From: Parabacteroides gordonii MS-1 = DSM 23371
GTDB taxonomy: Bacteria > Bacteroidota > Bacteroidia > Bacteroidales > Tannerellaceae
Length of the DNA: 64,000 bases
Reading direction: 5' to 3'
NCBI RefSeq assembly: GCF_000969825.1
Contig: NZ_KQ033920.1
Coordinates: 919,672-983,671, forward strand
Each line of letters begins with the position of its first letter. The first letter of the stretch is position 1. Positions 34,048 to 42,308 of this stretch are shown piece after piece. The notes beneath the pieces are model-generated. The model was not told the DNA's origin and searched no databases. It saw only the letters and a list, made by a program, of their open reading frames with translations. The position numbers were made by a program, and so were the translations under genes.

Positions 34048-35228
34048 ACAGATAAAAGTTTTTTGTTAGTAGTTTGTTGTAGAATTTGCTCACCTTCGGA
34101 TAAGCTAAGCCATAGAAAAAAACAGAGATAGGCACCTGAAGCTGTGATGTACCCTTCCACGAGCATATGCACTGAGAATAGTACCATCATAGAGCTTAAT
34201 AAGCCTCCGTTCAATCCGGTATCTAACTCTTTATACAGTATATATATTATATAAGCATAGGGTAATAAAAACGCAAGGAACCCGTATAACCCCAATGATG
34301 ACAAAAGAAAAAGCCAACTGGTTCCGGGCTCTACAGTGCCTGCTTGCCGGTTTATTGTATGTTCACTTTGAATATAGTCCAGGTTAAAACTAGAAAATCC
34401 TACCCCGAATAAAGGAAATGCGGTAAATTCATCTATCCGATCCTGCCAGATCCTCTCACGAGAGGACACAGTACCACCATTCTTCCTGCTCGATTCTGTT
34501 TTCTGACGAAGCCTTTCCGTATAGGGCCACCAGAGGGCTGAAGTAGATACCGCCAAAAGAAGAATAAACAAACCGAACTGAAGTAATGCACCTATTCGGT
34601 GCCTATATAAACGGATATAAAAAAAAGCCCCCCCTACAATTGTTGCAGCCAAGGCTCCGCGAGAGCCGCTTAACAGCAATACCAGAAAACAAATACAGAG
34701 ATATACCGATTCTTTATAATGTTCCAGCCGGGTTTCCGACAGATGAAACCGGTAGAGACTATACAATACGCAAATACCAGCTAAAGGGGATAACAGCATC
34801 GATTGATTAGTCAATCCGCTAAACCCCGAATAATCTGTAACTAAAGCCGGTGCTATAAACTTCAATAGAAATGACACCAAAACGATCCAGCGAAGAACCA
34901 ATAAAGTCCGGATAAACAAAAGACGACGTATCCAAGTCAACCGATCATTTACAACAAAAGGTCCCACCATAAAGGTCACGCTGAAAAAAGCAAACATGCG
35001 CAAAGGGGTCTGAAAGAAAGCCGGTATATCATTCAGCCATATAGAAAGAAACACTGCCGAAATAAAGAAAAGATATTTTTTATTCACAATCATTCCTCCC
35101 CGAAACAGCAACCAAATGAAACAACCCAAATAAATGCTGTAATAGATAACATCGGGTAAAATCAGAAAGTGATTCACACATCTAGTAAAAGAAGCCCCAA
35201 ATACAAGCCAGAAAAGTATCTTTTCCAT
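34044..35228 (-). CDS. O-antigen polymerase/ligase-like membrane protein (Wzy/WaaL family), locus 2
   Basis: 394 residues with about ten membrane helices and a polar loop (about 235-300). It carries the same landmarks as the locus 1 paralogue: LLSGSRGALAATIVGG, FPLFGVGFSSFNLDYIQ and PGTSWLFLLSSLGLYGFL. The two differ in many helices, as expected if each is tuned to its own repeat unit. It overlaps the ABC gene by 4 bp and starts 2 bp after the GT4 stop. Predicted to polymerise repeat units in the periplasmic leaflet. Confidence 0.82.
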   Translation of the reverse strand: MEKILFWLVFGASFTRCVNHFLILPDVIYYSIYLGCFIWLLFRGGMIVNKKYLFFISAVFLSIWLNDIPAFFQTPLRMFAFFSVTFMVGPFVVNDRLTWIRRLLFIRTLLVLRWIVLVSFLLKFIAPALVTDYSGFSGLTNQSMLLSPLAGICVLYSLYRFHLSETRLEHYKESVYLCICFLVLLLSGSRGALAATIVGGAFFYIRLYRHRIGALLQFGLFILLLAVSTSALWWPYTERLRQKTESSRKNGGTVSSRERIWQDRIDEFTAFPLFGVGFSSFNLDYIQSEHTINRQAGTVEPGTSWLFLLSSLGLYGFLAFLLPYAYIIYILYKELDTGLNGGLLSSMMVLFSVHMLVEGYITASGAYLCFFLWLSLSEGEQILQQTTNKKLLSV

Positions 35229-35230
35229 AT

Positions 35231-36271
35231 TTATTTCAACACAGTCAATAAAGTCTCAGCCACTCTTTCCGGAGTGATTTTCATCCCCAGCTTCCGGCTA
35301 ATTCGTCCCATCTGCAACAAACCAGTTTCCGGTTGCATCAATAATTTTTCGACGGAGCACCGAATAGAACGAATATTTCCGGGAATAAATAGATACCCGT
35401 TTTCTCCCTCTCTGACAAATGAAGCAACCGCTCCGCAACATTTGGAAGCCAATAGGGGTAAACCGGCACAAGCTGCTTCGTGAAGAACTAAAGCCCAGGG
35501 TTCGAATACTGAAGGTAGAATAAACGCACCGGAACATTCCATTACTTTCAACAGATCCTGTTGATCCATAAAATCGAGTATCTCAACATCCGGATAGCCG
35601 GTTAACTTCTCTTTTTCCGATCCGTTACCCACCAATATTAATTGCCAGCCTTTCCGATCCAAAATAGATTGCCAGGCTTTTAATAAATAGGCCAATCCTT
35701 TCTCCGGAGCAAACCGACCGATATATAACAATCGCTTCGGATAATCCGCCTCCCGGCTGTTCAAATCTATCCGGCTAAAAAGTTCTACATCTGCCGACAA
35801 GTTATGCATCAGGATCTGATCCGGACGAAAACCCAATTTACGGGCATACTTCACCTGCCATTCACCGGCTACAAACAGATGGCTGAACCACTGACGCTGG
35901 CGAAAGCGGGCGGTTACTACATTCAACCATTGTTTTCCTCCTCGCCATTGCGTATCGCTACCGGCAACAACAGGAAGATGTAATTTCCCACGTACCATGC
36001 CAGCTACCTCATTATACAAAGGATCTATCCAGCCTGCCGTCCAGACCAGATCCGGATTCAAGCTTTTCACCATACGAAATAAATGATCAGGATTTTCAAA
36101 AGTAGAACGTTTATAATAAGTTACCCCTTCTAATAAGGGCGGTAGATAAGGCGTCTTTTTATTTGTGTCCTGTAATACCACATGCACACAACATCCTTTC
36201 TTTACTAATTCCTTTATTACAATTATATTGTAAGGCATTAATTCTGTATATAAAATCAAAATTGTAACCAT
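35231..36271 (-). CDS. GT4-family glycosyltransferase, locus 2
   Basis: 346 residues from the ATG at 36271; the frame continues upstream to 36316 but would then overlap the GT2 gene, and this start gives the same length as the locus 1 paralogue. GT4 landmarks: RLLYIGRFAPEKGLAYLLKAWQ, VGNGSEKEKL and SVFEPWALVLHEAACAGLP. By eye about 60-65 percent identical to 1556-2596. It should act right after priming or after the GT2 enzyme encoded just upstream. Confidence 0.87.
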   Translation of the reverse strand: MVTILILYTELMPYNIIVIKELVKKGCCVHVVLQDTNKKTPYLPPLLEGVTYYKRSTFENPDHLFRMVKSLNPDLVWTAGWIDPLYNEVAGMVRGKLHLPVVAGSDTQWRGGKQWLNVVTARFRQRQWFSHLFVAGEWQVKYARKLGFRPDQILMHNLSADVELFSRIDLNSREADYPKRLLYIGRFAPEKGLAYLLKAWQSILDRKGWQLILVGNGSEKEKLTGYPDVEILDFMDQQDLLKVMECSGAFILPSVFEPWALVLHEAACAGLPLLASKCCGAVASFVREGENGYLFIPGNIRSIRCSVEKLLMQPETGLLQMGRISRKLGMKITPERVAETLLTVLK

Positions 36272-36272
36272 T

Positions 36273-37340
36273 TTATCTGGATATAAATAGTCTGAATTTA
36301 CGGTAGATAGAATCAAAATGATACCGTATATAAAATAAGAATTGATAAAAAGAATCTGTTACTACAAGTGTGGTATGAAATAAAATAAAATAGAACATTT
36401 TTTGATAAAAACCTTTCGGTTGGAATAATAAGATATCCTTTTTCAGTGTTGTATTCTCCAAAATATCTTTTCTCAAACATTCTATACGCTCTTTACGTGT
36501 CAACGGACTGTTTCTTTTATAAAGACTGGTTGCATAAGCTGAATAATCTGCAATTTTCCGGAAACTTAAAAAAGCTTCCACATTAAATTTATCTGAATTA
36601 TACACTTTAAAAAAATGACGAAAAACATCTGCGGTCATTTCACAAGCTTGCAAATGAGTTGCTGAAAAAGATCCGGCCGCAGATAGTTCTTCCCGACGCA
36701 TATAATGATAAAAGAGATCCGGTAAAAGAGTTACAGACTGGATATGTATATAGTAATTTAAATTAAACATCAAATCTTCGTAAGGTAAAACTTCAGGGAA
36801 GGCCAACCGATAATCTCTGATAATACTTGAACGATAAAGTTTGTTCACCGGGTATGCAAACAGATTTTTATCTGTCAAATCAAAATATAAATCCAACAAA
36901 CGATTGCGGTCATTTTCTGTATATGCTTTATCCACTTGTTGATAAAGATGTTTTTTATCCTTTGTGTAATCCACACTTACACCACAAACAACCCAATCCG
37001 GATTATACATCAGCGCCATATTTAACATAGTTCTATACATATCCGGTTCGATCCAGTCATCTCCATCGATAAAACCTATATATTCACCCGTTGCCAATTC
37101 CAATCCGACATTTCGTGTAGCTCCCGGATTCCCGTTTCGTCTATGTACTACTTTTATCCGTCCGTCTCTTGCTGCATATTCATCTGCAATACGCCCACTA
37201 TTATCTGTTGAACCGTCATCAACGACTATTATTTCCAATTCTCGTAATGTCTGGTTACAAATGCTTTCCAGACAAGCCGGGAGATATTTCTCCGCATTAT
37301 AAACCGGAACGACTACTGATACAAAAGGGGATTCTTTCAT
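36273..37340 (-). CDS. GT2-family glycosyltransferase present only in locus 2
   Basis: 355 residues from the ATG at 37340, one base past the WecA-like stop; the frame extends to 37397 inside that gene. The GT-A domain is clear: FVSVVVPVYNAEKYLPACLESI, EIIVVDDGSTDNSGRIADEY, GNPGATRNVGLELATGEYIGF and the metal-binding DGDDWIEPDM. A C-terminal hydrophobic, aromatic segment (about 310-345) may dock at the membrane. In locus 1 no gene occupies this position: the WecA-like and GT4 genes are separated by only 50 bp there. This is a clean gain or loss of one sugar-adding step between paralogous loci. Confidence 0.9.
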   Translation of the reverse strand: MKESPFVSVVVPVYNAEKYLPACLESICNQTLRELEIIVVDDGSTDNSGRIADEYAARDGRIKVVHRRNGNPGATRNVGLELATGEYIGFIDGDDWIEPDMYRTMLNMALMYNPDWVVCGVSVDYTKDKKHLYQQVDKAYTENDRNRLLDLYFDLTDKNLFAYPVNKLYRSSIIRDYRLAFPEVLPYEDLMFNLNYYIHIQSVTLLPDLFYHYMRREELSAAGSFSATHLQACEMTADVFRHFFKVYNSDKFNVEAFLSFRKIADYSAYATSLYKRNSPLTRKERIECLRKDILENTTLKKDILLFQPKGFYQKMFYFILFHTTLVVTDSFYQFLFYIRYHFDSIYRKFRLFISR

Positions 37341-37341
37341 T

Positions 37342-38517
37342 TTAACTGGGTTTGTTTTCGGATAACGATTCTTTCCGGGAGTGCCATATCCATACATTCA
37401 ATGATTTACTCAACCCTATACCCAGAAGCAGATCGACTGCCAGCAATACATTAATATTACAGATATCTGCCAACCAGTTATTCAGAATCAATAAACCGAT
37501 TGTAAATGCCAGATTCAGTTCCGTTGCCTGAAGATGAGTCATGCCGGCTGCCAGACATTTATGGTGAAGATGGTTACGGTCAGCCAAAAATAGCGGACGA
37601 TGACGCATCGCACGCACAACCATCACCCGACAAACATCGAACATCGGAATAAATAATAAAGTAAAAGGGATGACCAGGTTCTTTACGTCGGGTTCTGTTT
37701 CTGAGATATAAGTGGGGTACTTTATAATTAAAAATGATAACAAAAAGCCCAACGATAAAGAGCCGGCATCCCCCATAAATATTTTTGTTCCTTTGGAAAC
37801 ACGCCCCCATATATTAAAATAAAGGAAAGGAATCAGGCATCCTGCTGCTGAAAAAGCCAGCATCGAATACAACCATAATTCTTTACTCCCAAACATCCAA
37901 CCGATCACTACGAATGAAAAAATACTCCCTCCGGCTGCCAAACCGTCTATGCCATCTATCAGATTGATTGCATTTGTAATATATACGATAAGCAGAATGG
38001 TCAACGGAACACCCACATAAGCCGGCAGTTCGTATAACCCGAATAAGCCATACAAGTTTGTCAGATAAAAACCGGATATGGGAAGTAAAGATGCGACAAG
38101 AAACTGGATAAGAAATTTTTTACGGTAACGAACACCGATTAGGTCGTCCTCGATACCTTCCATGAACAGGAAAAAACAGCCTGCCGACAGAAATAAAAAT
38201 TCTAATAAGATATTTCCTGTCAATTGTTCATTCAACGGGAAACCGATCAGATAACGGTAACCTACAACCAACGACATCGTCAGGGCAATAGAAGGGAAAA
38301 AGGCAATACCGCCTAAGCGAGGTATTTTCTCTTCATGACTTTTCCGGCTATTGGGGATATCATATAACTGTTTTCGTTTGGATATCTTCATTATCTGCGG
38401 AAGAAAGAGAAAGGAAAAGACAAACGACAGCACCAGGCAAAGAAACAGGGAGATTTTACCTTTCAATGGTTCGCCATAAACAATACCAATAGTAGCTGAT
38501 AATAAAACTGTTAACAT
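37342..38517 (-). CDS. WecA/MraY-family undecaprenyl-phosphate sugar-1-phosphate transferase, locus 2
   Basis: 391 residues from the ATG at 38517 (a TTG-started frame to 38547 exists, as in locus 1). Motifs in order: RLGGIAFFPSI, GIEDDLIGVRYRKKF, NAINLIDGIDGLAAGGS, FMGDAGSLSLG and HRPLFLADRNHLHHKCL. Membrane-embedded priming enzyme and first gene of the locus. Very similar to the locus 1 copy along almost its whole length, except for a different C-terminal tail of about 15 residues (from SKSLNVWIWHSRKESLSE on) that ends just before the inserted GT2 gene. Confidence 0.9.
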   Translation of the reverse strand: MLTVLLSATIGIVYGEPLKGKISLFLCLVLSFVFSFLFLPQIMKISKRKQLYDIPNSRKSHEEKIPRLGGIAFFPSIALTMSLVVGYRYLIGFPLNEQLTGNILLEFLFLSAGCFFLFMEGIEDDLIGVRYRKKFLIQFLVASLLPISGFYLTNLYGLFGLYELPAYVGVPLTILLIVYITNAINLIDGIDGLAAGGSIFSFVVIGWMFGSKELWLYSMLAFSAAGCLIPFLYFNIWGRVSKGTKIFMGDAGSLSLGFLLSFLIIKYPTYISETEPDVKNLVIPFTLLFIPMFDVCRVMVVRAMRHRPLFLADRNHLHHKCLAAGMTHLQATELNLAFTIGLLILNNWLADICNINVLLAVDLLLGIGLSKSLNVWIWHSRKESLSENKPS

Positions 38518-38595
38518 GCGTTTATTGTTTGAGAGTTGATATAACAAAGGTCGTCAGTCCCATTCCTCTGGGTGACATACTAGTGCTTTTTATTT

Positions 38596-38622
38596 TGACC
38601 CTTATTTATGGAATAAGGGTCA
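38596..38622. repeat. Recombination site, capsule-proximal (locus 2 invertible segment)
   Basis: 27 bp, identical to 3868-3894: arm TGACCCTTAT, spacer TTATGGA, arm ATAAGGGTCA. It is 34,728 bp from the locus 1 site and in the same direction. Confidence 0.85.
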
Positions 38623-39039
38623 TTTGGTTTAAATCGCTATATATCAATCGGATAAAGCAAGTGAGATCAAGTGCACATAAGAGAGGAAAGAGATAATTTC
38701 GGTTATTAATGCATATGAATAATGTTCCAGAATGATCTATATCAGAAAAGTAAATGAGTAAAAATCCGGGAATATAGTTGATAGTGTTTATTTAGTAAAA
38801 TAATATTACAAAGACCCCGCATCTTTAAATAAACGTCAATAAATTCATTTATGACTGTTTCGTGTTTCTGCTAAGTTCAGTTAATGAATTTACCGCAGCA
38901 GAGCTTGAGTTTTATAAAGGTTTCATTTATAGCATGTTTGGTACCATATTTTCGTAAAATACAGCTATATTATTATAAATTTAGTCTTTTTTAAGAGGCA
39001 AAAATTCTTTTGGCTAAAGATTTATCCATTTAATTTTTT

Positions 39040-39047
39040 TACATTTG
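39040..39047 (+). promoter_or_regulatory. Candidate -7 promoter element inside the invertible segment (locus 2)
   Basis: TACATTTG followed by GCAGCG, identical to the locus 1 copy. Reads to the right, away from the capsule operon in this orientation; inversion would turn it toward the WecA-like gene. Confidence 0.6.
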
Positions 39048-39125
39048 CAGCGTTTAAGATTTTCAAGCCATTTGGTAGTATAGGGTAATAAATATTACAT
39101 TATTTTTCTACTGAATTATTGGCAA

Positions 39126-39152
39126 TGACCCTTATTCCATAAATAAGGGTCA
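39126..39152. repeat. Recombination site, recombinase-proximal (locus 2 invertible segment)
   Basis: Exact reverse complement of 38596-38622, without the single change seen in the equivalent locus 1 site. Its last three bases (TCA) encode the TGA stop of the recombinase gene on the minus strand. Confidence 0.85.
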
Positions 39153-40103
39153 ATTCTTAGACTCTCGTTTATTCATCCACTTTTCCACAAATCCCGTGAT
39201 TTTCAAATTAACCCGATCAATTACCGATTGATCCAGATCGCTCAGATAAAATCTTGTTGTTCGTTCAGAGGTATGCCCCAATGCCTGACCTATTATTGCC
39301 GCTGATGCAGAGTTTTCTTTTGCACACATTGCCCAGGAATGGCGCGCCACATAAGAAGTCAATTTTACAGGACAATTCAACATATTACCGATTTTAGCCA
39401 AGCGCCGGTTATAGGTTCTCAAAGCCACCTTATAGGCCTCATAAGATACATCCACTGATTTCAATATAGGGAATAGTAGCTCAGACTCTGCATCTGAATA
39501 TTTTTCCAATAAGCTACGCATTCCCTGAGTGATCGTTACACGTATTTCCGTTTTAGTTTTTATACGATAATAAACCAGCACATTCCCATGCAGATTCTTA
39601 CGGGTTAAATGCGCCAGATCCACAAAAGTCATTCCACATGCCATAAAACAGAAAAGGAACAGATCGCGAGCAAAATCCAATCGTTTATTCCCTCCCAAAT
39701 CCAGTTGTATCATATCCTTTATTACATTTGTTCCTATCGAACGTTTATACGATGGTACAGGACGTAAATGTAGTTTTTGAAAAGGATTTTCTTTGGGACT
39801 AACCAAGTGTTCAGAAATGGCACTATTATACACACTCCGGAATATGCTGGCATAATTACTTACTGAATTATGGCTCAGATTTAATGACTGAAGATGAGTT
39901 ACAAAGTCGTTGACCAACCGCGCATCTATCTGTTTCATTGTCAATTTTTTTTTACCCAGAAACAGTTCCAACTGGTTGTGGGTTGCTTGATATAACACAG
40001 CTGTCCCCTTTTTACCGGATGCATATTTCTTCTCCTGCAAATAATCGATATAGTTCAACACAGAAGCGAGAGCTTTTTTCTTTTTTCTTTGTTCTACTAA
40101 CAT
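39150..40103 (-). CDS. Tyrosine recombinase, promoter invertase of locus 2
   Basis: 317 residues, same architecture as the locus 1 enzyme. The C-terminal GHTSERTTRFYLSDLD has Phe where the locus 1 enzyme has its first Tyr, so the nucleophile is the second Tyr (nine residues after the His), which settles the assignment in both proteins. The second Arg is in SYVARHSWAM; the first-arginine position reads GMTFVD, again without Arg. Only about 60 percent identical to the paralogue, while the DNA they act on is nearly identical, so they may be interchangeable. Expected job: invert 38596-39152, possibly 3868-4424 as well. Confidence 0.92.
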   Translation of the reverse strand: MLVEQRKKKKALASVLNYIDYLQEKKYASGKKGTAVLYQATHNQLELFLGKKKLTMKQIDARLVNDFVTHLQSLNLSHNSVSNYASIFRSVYNSAISEHLVSPKENPFQKLHLRPVPSYKRSIGTNVIKDMIQLDLGGNKRLDFARDLFLFCFMACGMTFVDLAHLTRKNLHGNVLVYYRIKTKTEIRVTITQGMRSLLEKYSDAESELLFPILKSVDVSYEAYKVALRTYNRRLAKIGNMLNCPVKLTSYVARHSWAMCAKENSASAAIIGQALGHTSERTTRFYLSDLDQSVIDRVNLKITGFVEKWMNKRESKN

Positions 40104-40135
40104 AATTCTCTAATTTTAAATTTATGAATATGAAA

Positions 40136-40143
40136 CAAATATA
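40136..40143 (-). promoter_or_regulatory. Promoter of the locus 2 recombinase
   Basis: TATATTTG on the minus strand, a full TAnnTTTG match, 33 bp upstream of the recombinase ATG (40103) and outside the invertible DNA, as in locus 1. Confidence 0.6.
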
Positions 40144-40182
40144 AGCGATAGTTAGATTACGTTTGTACCGTCCAAACTAAAA

Positions 40183-40215
40183 AAAAGCGCTGGCAATAAT
40201 ATCGCCAACGCTTTT
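40183..40215 (-). terminator. Terminator of the acyl-CoA carboxylase operon
   Basis: 12-bp arms AAAAGCGCTGGC and GCCAACGCTTTT with one G-T pair and a 9-nt loop; on the minus strand the stem is followed by a run of T. It lies 29 bp past the stop of the biotin carrier gene and isolates the carboxylase operon from the recombinase gene. Confidence 0.85.
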
Positions 40216-40243
40216 CCCAACAAAAACTTAATCTACTATTAAA

Positions 40244-40768
40244 TCACTCAACGACCATCATCTTGTCGTTTACGGAAACTTTATCGCCATCCGTGATAAA
40301 CACTTCTTTCACCACACCGTCGATCGGGCTGCGGATCTCATTCTCCATCTTCATGGCTACCAGGACACAAAGCGGCGTACCGGCTTTCACTTCGTCACCT
40401 GCTTTCACGTTCACTTTCAGGATCACGCCCGGCATCTGTGCCGTGATAACCTGACGGCCTACCGCGACAGACTGGATACGCGACAGACGCATCTTCTTCA
40501 GTTCGTCGATTACCTGTACCTGGAAATAATCGCCTTTGTTCTTGACCTCATACACATCGTCTGAGATATTGGATATCTGGACACCATGCGATTTATGATT
40601 AAGAATGATGGAATAGATGCTATCCCCTCCCACATTATAATCGACATTGTATATCTTACCGTTCACGGAGACTTTCTTTACCGGGCCGTCTTCGAGTATT
40701 TCCACCTTGAATTCGGTGTCCGGCATATCGTTCACTGTTGCAAAATAGGTTGCTAATGCTTTTGACAT
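40244..40768 (-). CDS. Biotin carboxyl carrier protein of an acyl-CoA carboxylase
   Basis: 174 residues. The C-terminal biotinyl domain (about 105-174) carries Lys140 in the AMKM motif, the biotin attachment site, with [18 protein letters not shown] after it. The N-terminal 85 residues form a separate beta-rich part common in carriers of propionyl-CoA carboxylase/methylmalonyl-CoA decarboxylase type. It is the last gene of a carboxyltransferase-biotin carboxylase-carrier operon (15 bp after the carboxylase) and transfers CO2 between the two active sites. Confidence 0.9.
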   Translation of the reverse strand: MSKALATYFATVNDMPDTEFKVEILEDGPVKKVSVNGKIYNVDYNVGGDSIYSIILNHKSHGVQISNISDDVYEVKNKGDYFQVQVIDELKKMRLSRIQSVAVGRQVITAQMPGVILKVNVKAGDEVKAGTPLCVLVAMKMENEIRSPIDGVVKEVFITDGDKVSVNDKMMVVE

Positions 40769-40783
40769 AATCAGATCCTCCTT

Positions 40784-42295
40784 TTAATAGTTATTGGCAG
40801 TCATCTGCAGTTTACCGTAATATTTCCATAAAGATTCGCCTACCAGCGGAACAGTCGTCATACGGGCGGAAGCCTCTTTCTCCTGTTCGAAATGTTTGAG
40901 GGCGGCTGCTATGACAGCAACCAGCGGATCATTGTTCTGGCGACGTTTCAAGTCTTCCTTGTCAAACTTGGTGTCGATAAAGGTCGTGTCGTAATTCCCT
41001 TTCAGGAATGTTTCGTTGTGTAATACACGCTGATGGAACGGGATCGTCGTCTTAATCCCCAGAATCTTATATTCGCGCAGGGCACGTGCCATATTGGAAA
41101 TGGCCGACTCGCGGTTGCGTCCCCAGGTACATAGCTTGGCGATCATCGGGTCGTAATGCAGGGATACTTCGAACCCGGCATAGGCGGCACTATCCAGACG
41201 GACGTTACGTCCTTCGGGGGCTTCACGCACCTTGATAATACCCGGTGAAGGCATAAAGTTATTTTCCGGATCTTCCGCGTAGATACGACATTCGATGGCG
41301 GCTCCCCTGAACTCTACATCTTCCTGTTTGTAGGGCAACGGATTGCCGGCAGCTACCAGGATCATATCGCGAACGAGGTCGACACCCGTAACCTCTTCCG
41401 TCACCGGATGTTCCACCTGCAGGCGGGTATTCATTTCCAGGAAGTAGAAGTTCTGGTCTTTATCCATCATAAACTCCAACGTTCCGGCACTGTAATAACC
41501 GATCTTCTTACAGGCTTCCACGGCTACGGCAAGCATCTTCCGGCGTGTCTCCTCCTTCACAAAGGGAGACGGGGATTCTTCGATCACCTTCTGGTTACGA
41601 CGCTGGATGGAACATTCGCGTTCGTAGAGGTGGATCACATTTCCGTATTTATCTCCCAATACCTGCACTTCGATATGGTGCGGGTTCTCAATATATTTTT
41701 CGATATAAATCGCATCGTTCCCGAACGAGTTACCGGCTTCGGAACGCGACAGGCGGAAGGCTTCTTCCAGTCCCGCTTCCTCACGTACGAGTCGCATACC
41801 TTTACCACCGCCACCGGCCAGGGCTTTCAGCATGATCGGATAGCCGACTTCCTTCGCCACTTTGCGTATCTCGGCAATATCCGAGACAGGTTCTTCCGTA
41901 CCGGGCACAACAGGTACTCCGGCCGCTTTCATAATCTTGCGGGCTTCCGTCTTTATTCCCATGCGGGCGATAACGTCGGCACTCGGGCCGATAAAGATTA
42001 CCCCTTCTTCCTCGCAACGGCGGGCGAAGTCGGCATTCTCCGACAGGAAACCGTATCCCGGATGGATGGCGGCACCGGTCTTTTGGGCTATCTGCAGGAT
42101 TACATCCGGTTTCAGATAGGAAGTATCCGTTTCATTTTCTGAAATACAATAAGCTTCTTCTGCATATCGTACATGCAAGGCTCCCCGGTCTACATGCGTG
42201 TAGATCGCAACGGTAGGTATATTCATTACGCGGCAGGTACGAAAGATTCGCATCGCAATTTCGCCGCGGTTGGCTACTAATACTTTCTTTATCAT
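40784..42295 (-). CDS. Biotin carboxylase subunit
   Basis: 503 residues from the ATG at 42295, where the sequence MIKKVLVANRGEIAMRIF starts as in all biotin carboxylases; the frame to 42364 would overlap the carboxyltransferase gene. The ATP-grasp domain has LAGGGGKGMRLV, the catalytic region shows RECSIQRRNQKVIEE and EMNTRLQVEHPVTE, and the C-terminal cap follows, slightly longer than in AccC (about 450). It carboxylates biotin with bicarbonate and ATP. Confidence 0.94.
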   Translation of the reverse strand: MIKKVLVANRGEIAMRIFRTCRVMNIPTVAIYTHVDRGALHVRYAEEAYCISENETDTSYLKPDVILQIAQKTGAAIHPGYGFLSENADFARRCEEEGVIFIGPSADVIARMGIKTEARKIMKAAGVPVVPGTEEPVSDIAEIRKVAKEVGYPIMLKALAGGGGKGMRLVREEAGLEEAFRLSRSEAGNSFGNDAIYIEKYIENPHHIEVQVLGDKYGNVIHLYERECSIQRRNQKVIEESPSPFVKEETRRKMLAVAVEACKKIGYYSAGTLEFMMDKDQNFYFLEMNTRLQVEHPVTEEVTGVDLVRDMILVAAGNPLPYKQEDVEFRGAAIECRIYAEDPENNFMPSPGIIKVREAPEGRNVRLDSAAYAGFEVSLHYDPMIAKLCTWGRNRESAISNMARALREYKILGIKTTIPFHQRVLHNETFLKGNYDTTFIDTKFDKEDLKRRQNNDPLVAVIAAALKHFEQEKEASARMTTVPLVGESLWKYYGKLQMTANNY

Positions 42296-42308
42296 AATCG
42301 TTCGCGTA

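Larger units (their letters stand above)
38596..39152. promoter_or_regulatory. Invertible promoter segment controlling capsule locus 2
   Basis: Same length (557 bp), same layout and about 94 percent identical to the segment of locus 1, with single-base indels that cancel out. It lies between the WecA-like gene and the second recombinase gene. The consensus promoter TACATTTG (39040-39047) again points away from the capsule genes, so this locus also looks OFF here. The site nearest the recombinase overlaps that gene's TGA stop codon. Confidence 0.82.

Noticed and set aside
41408-42142. Plus-strand open frame of 244 codons opposite the biotin carboxylase
   Set aside because: Lies wholly within the conserved carboxylase and shows no family signature.
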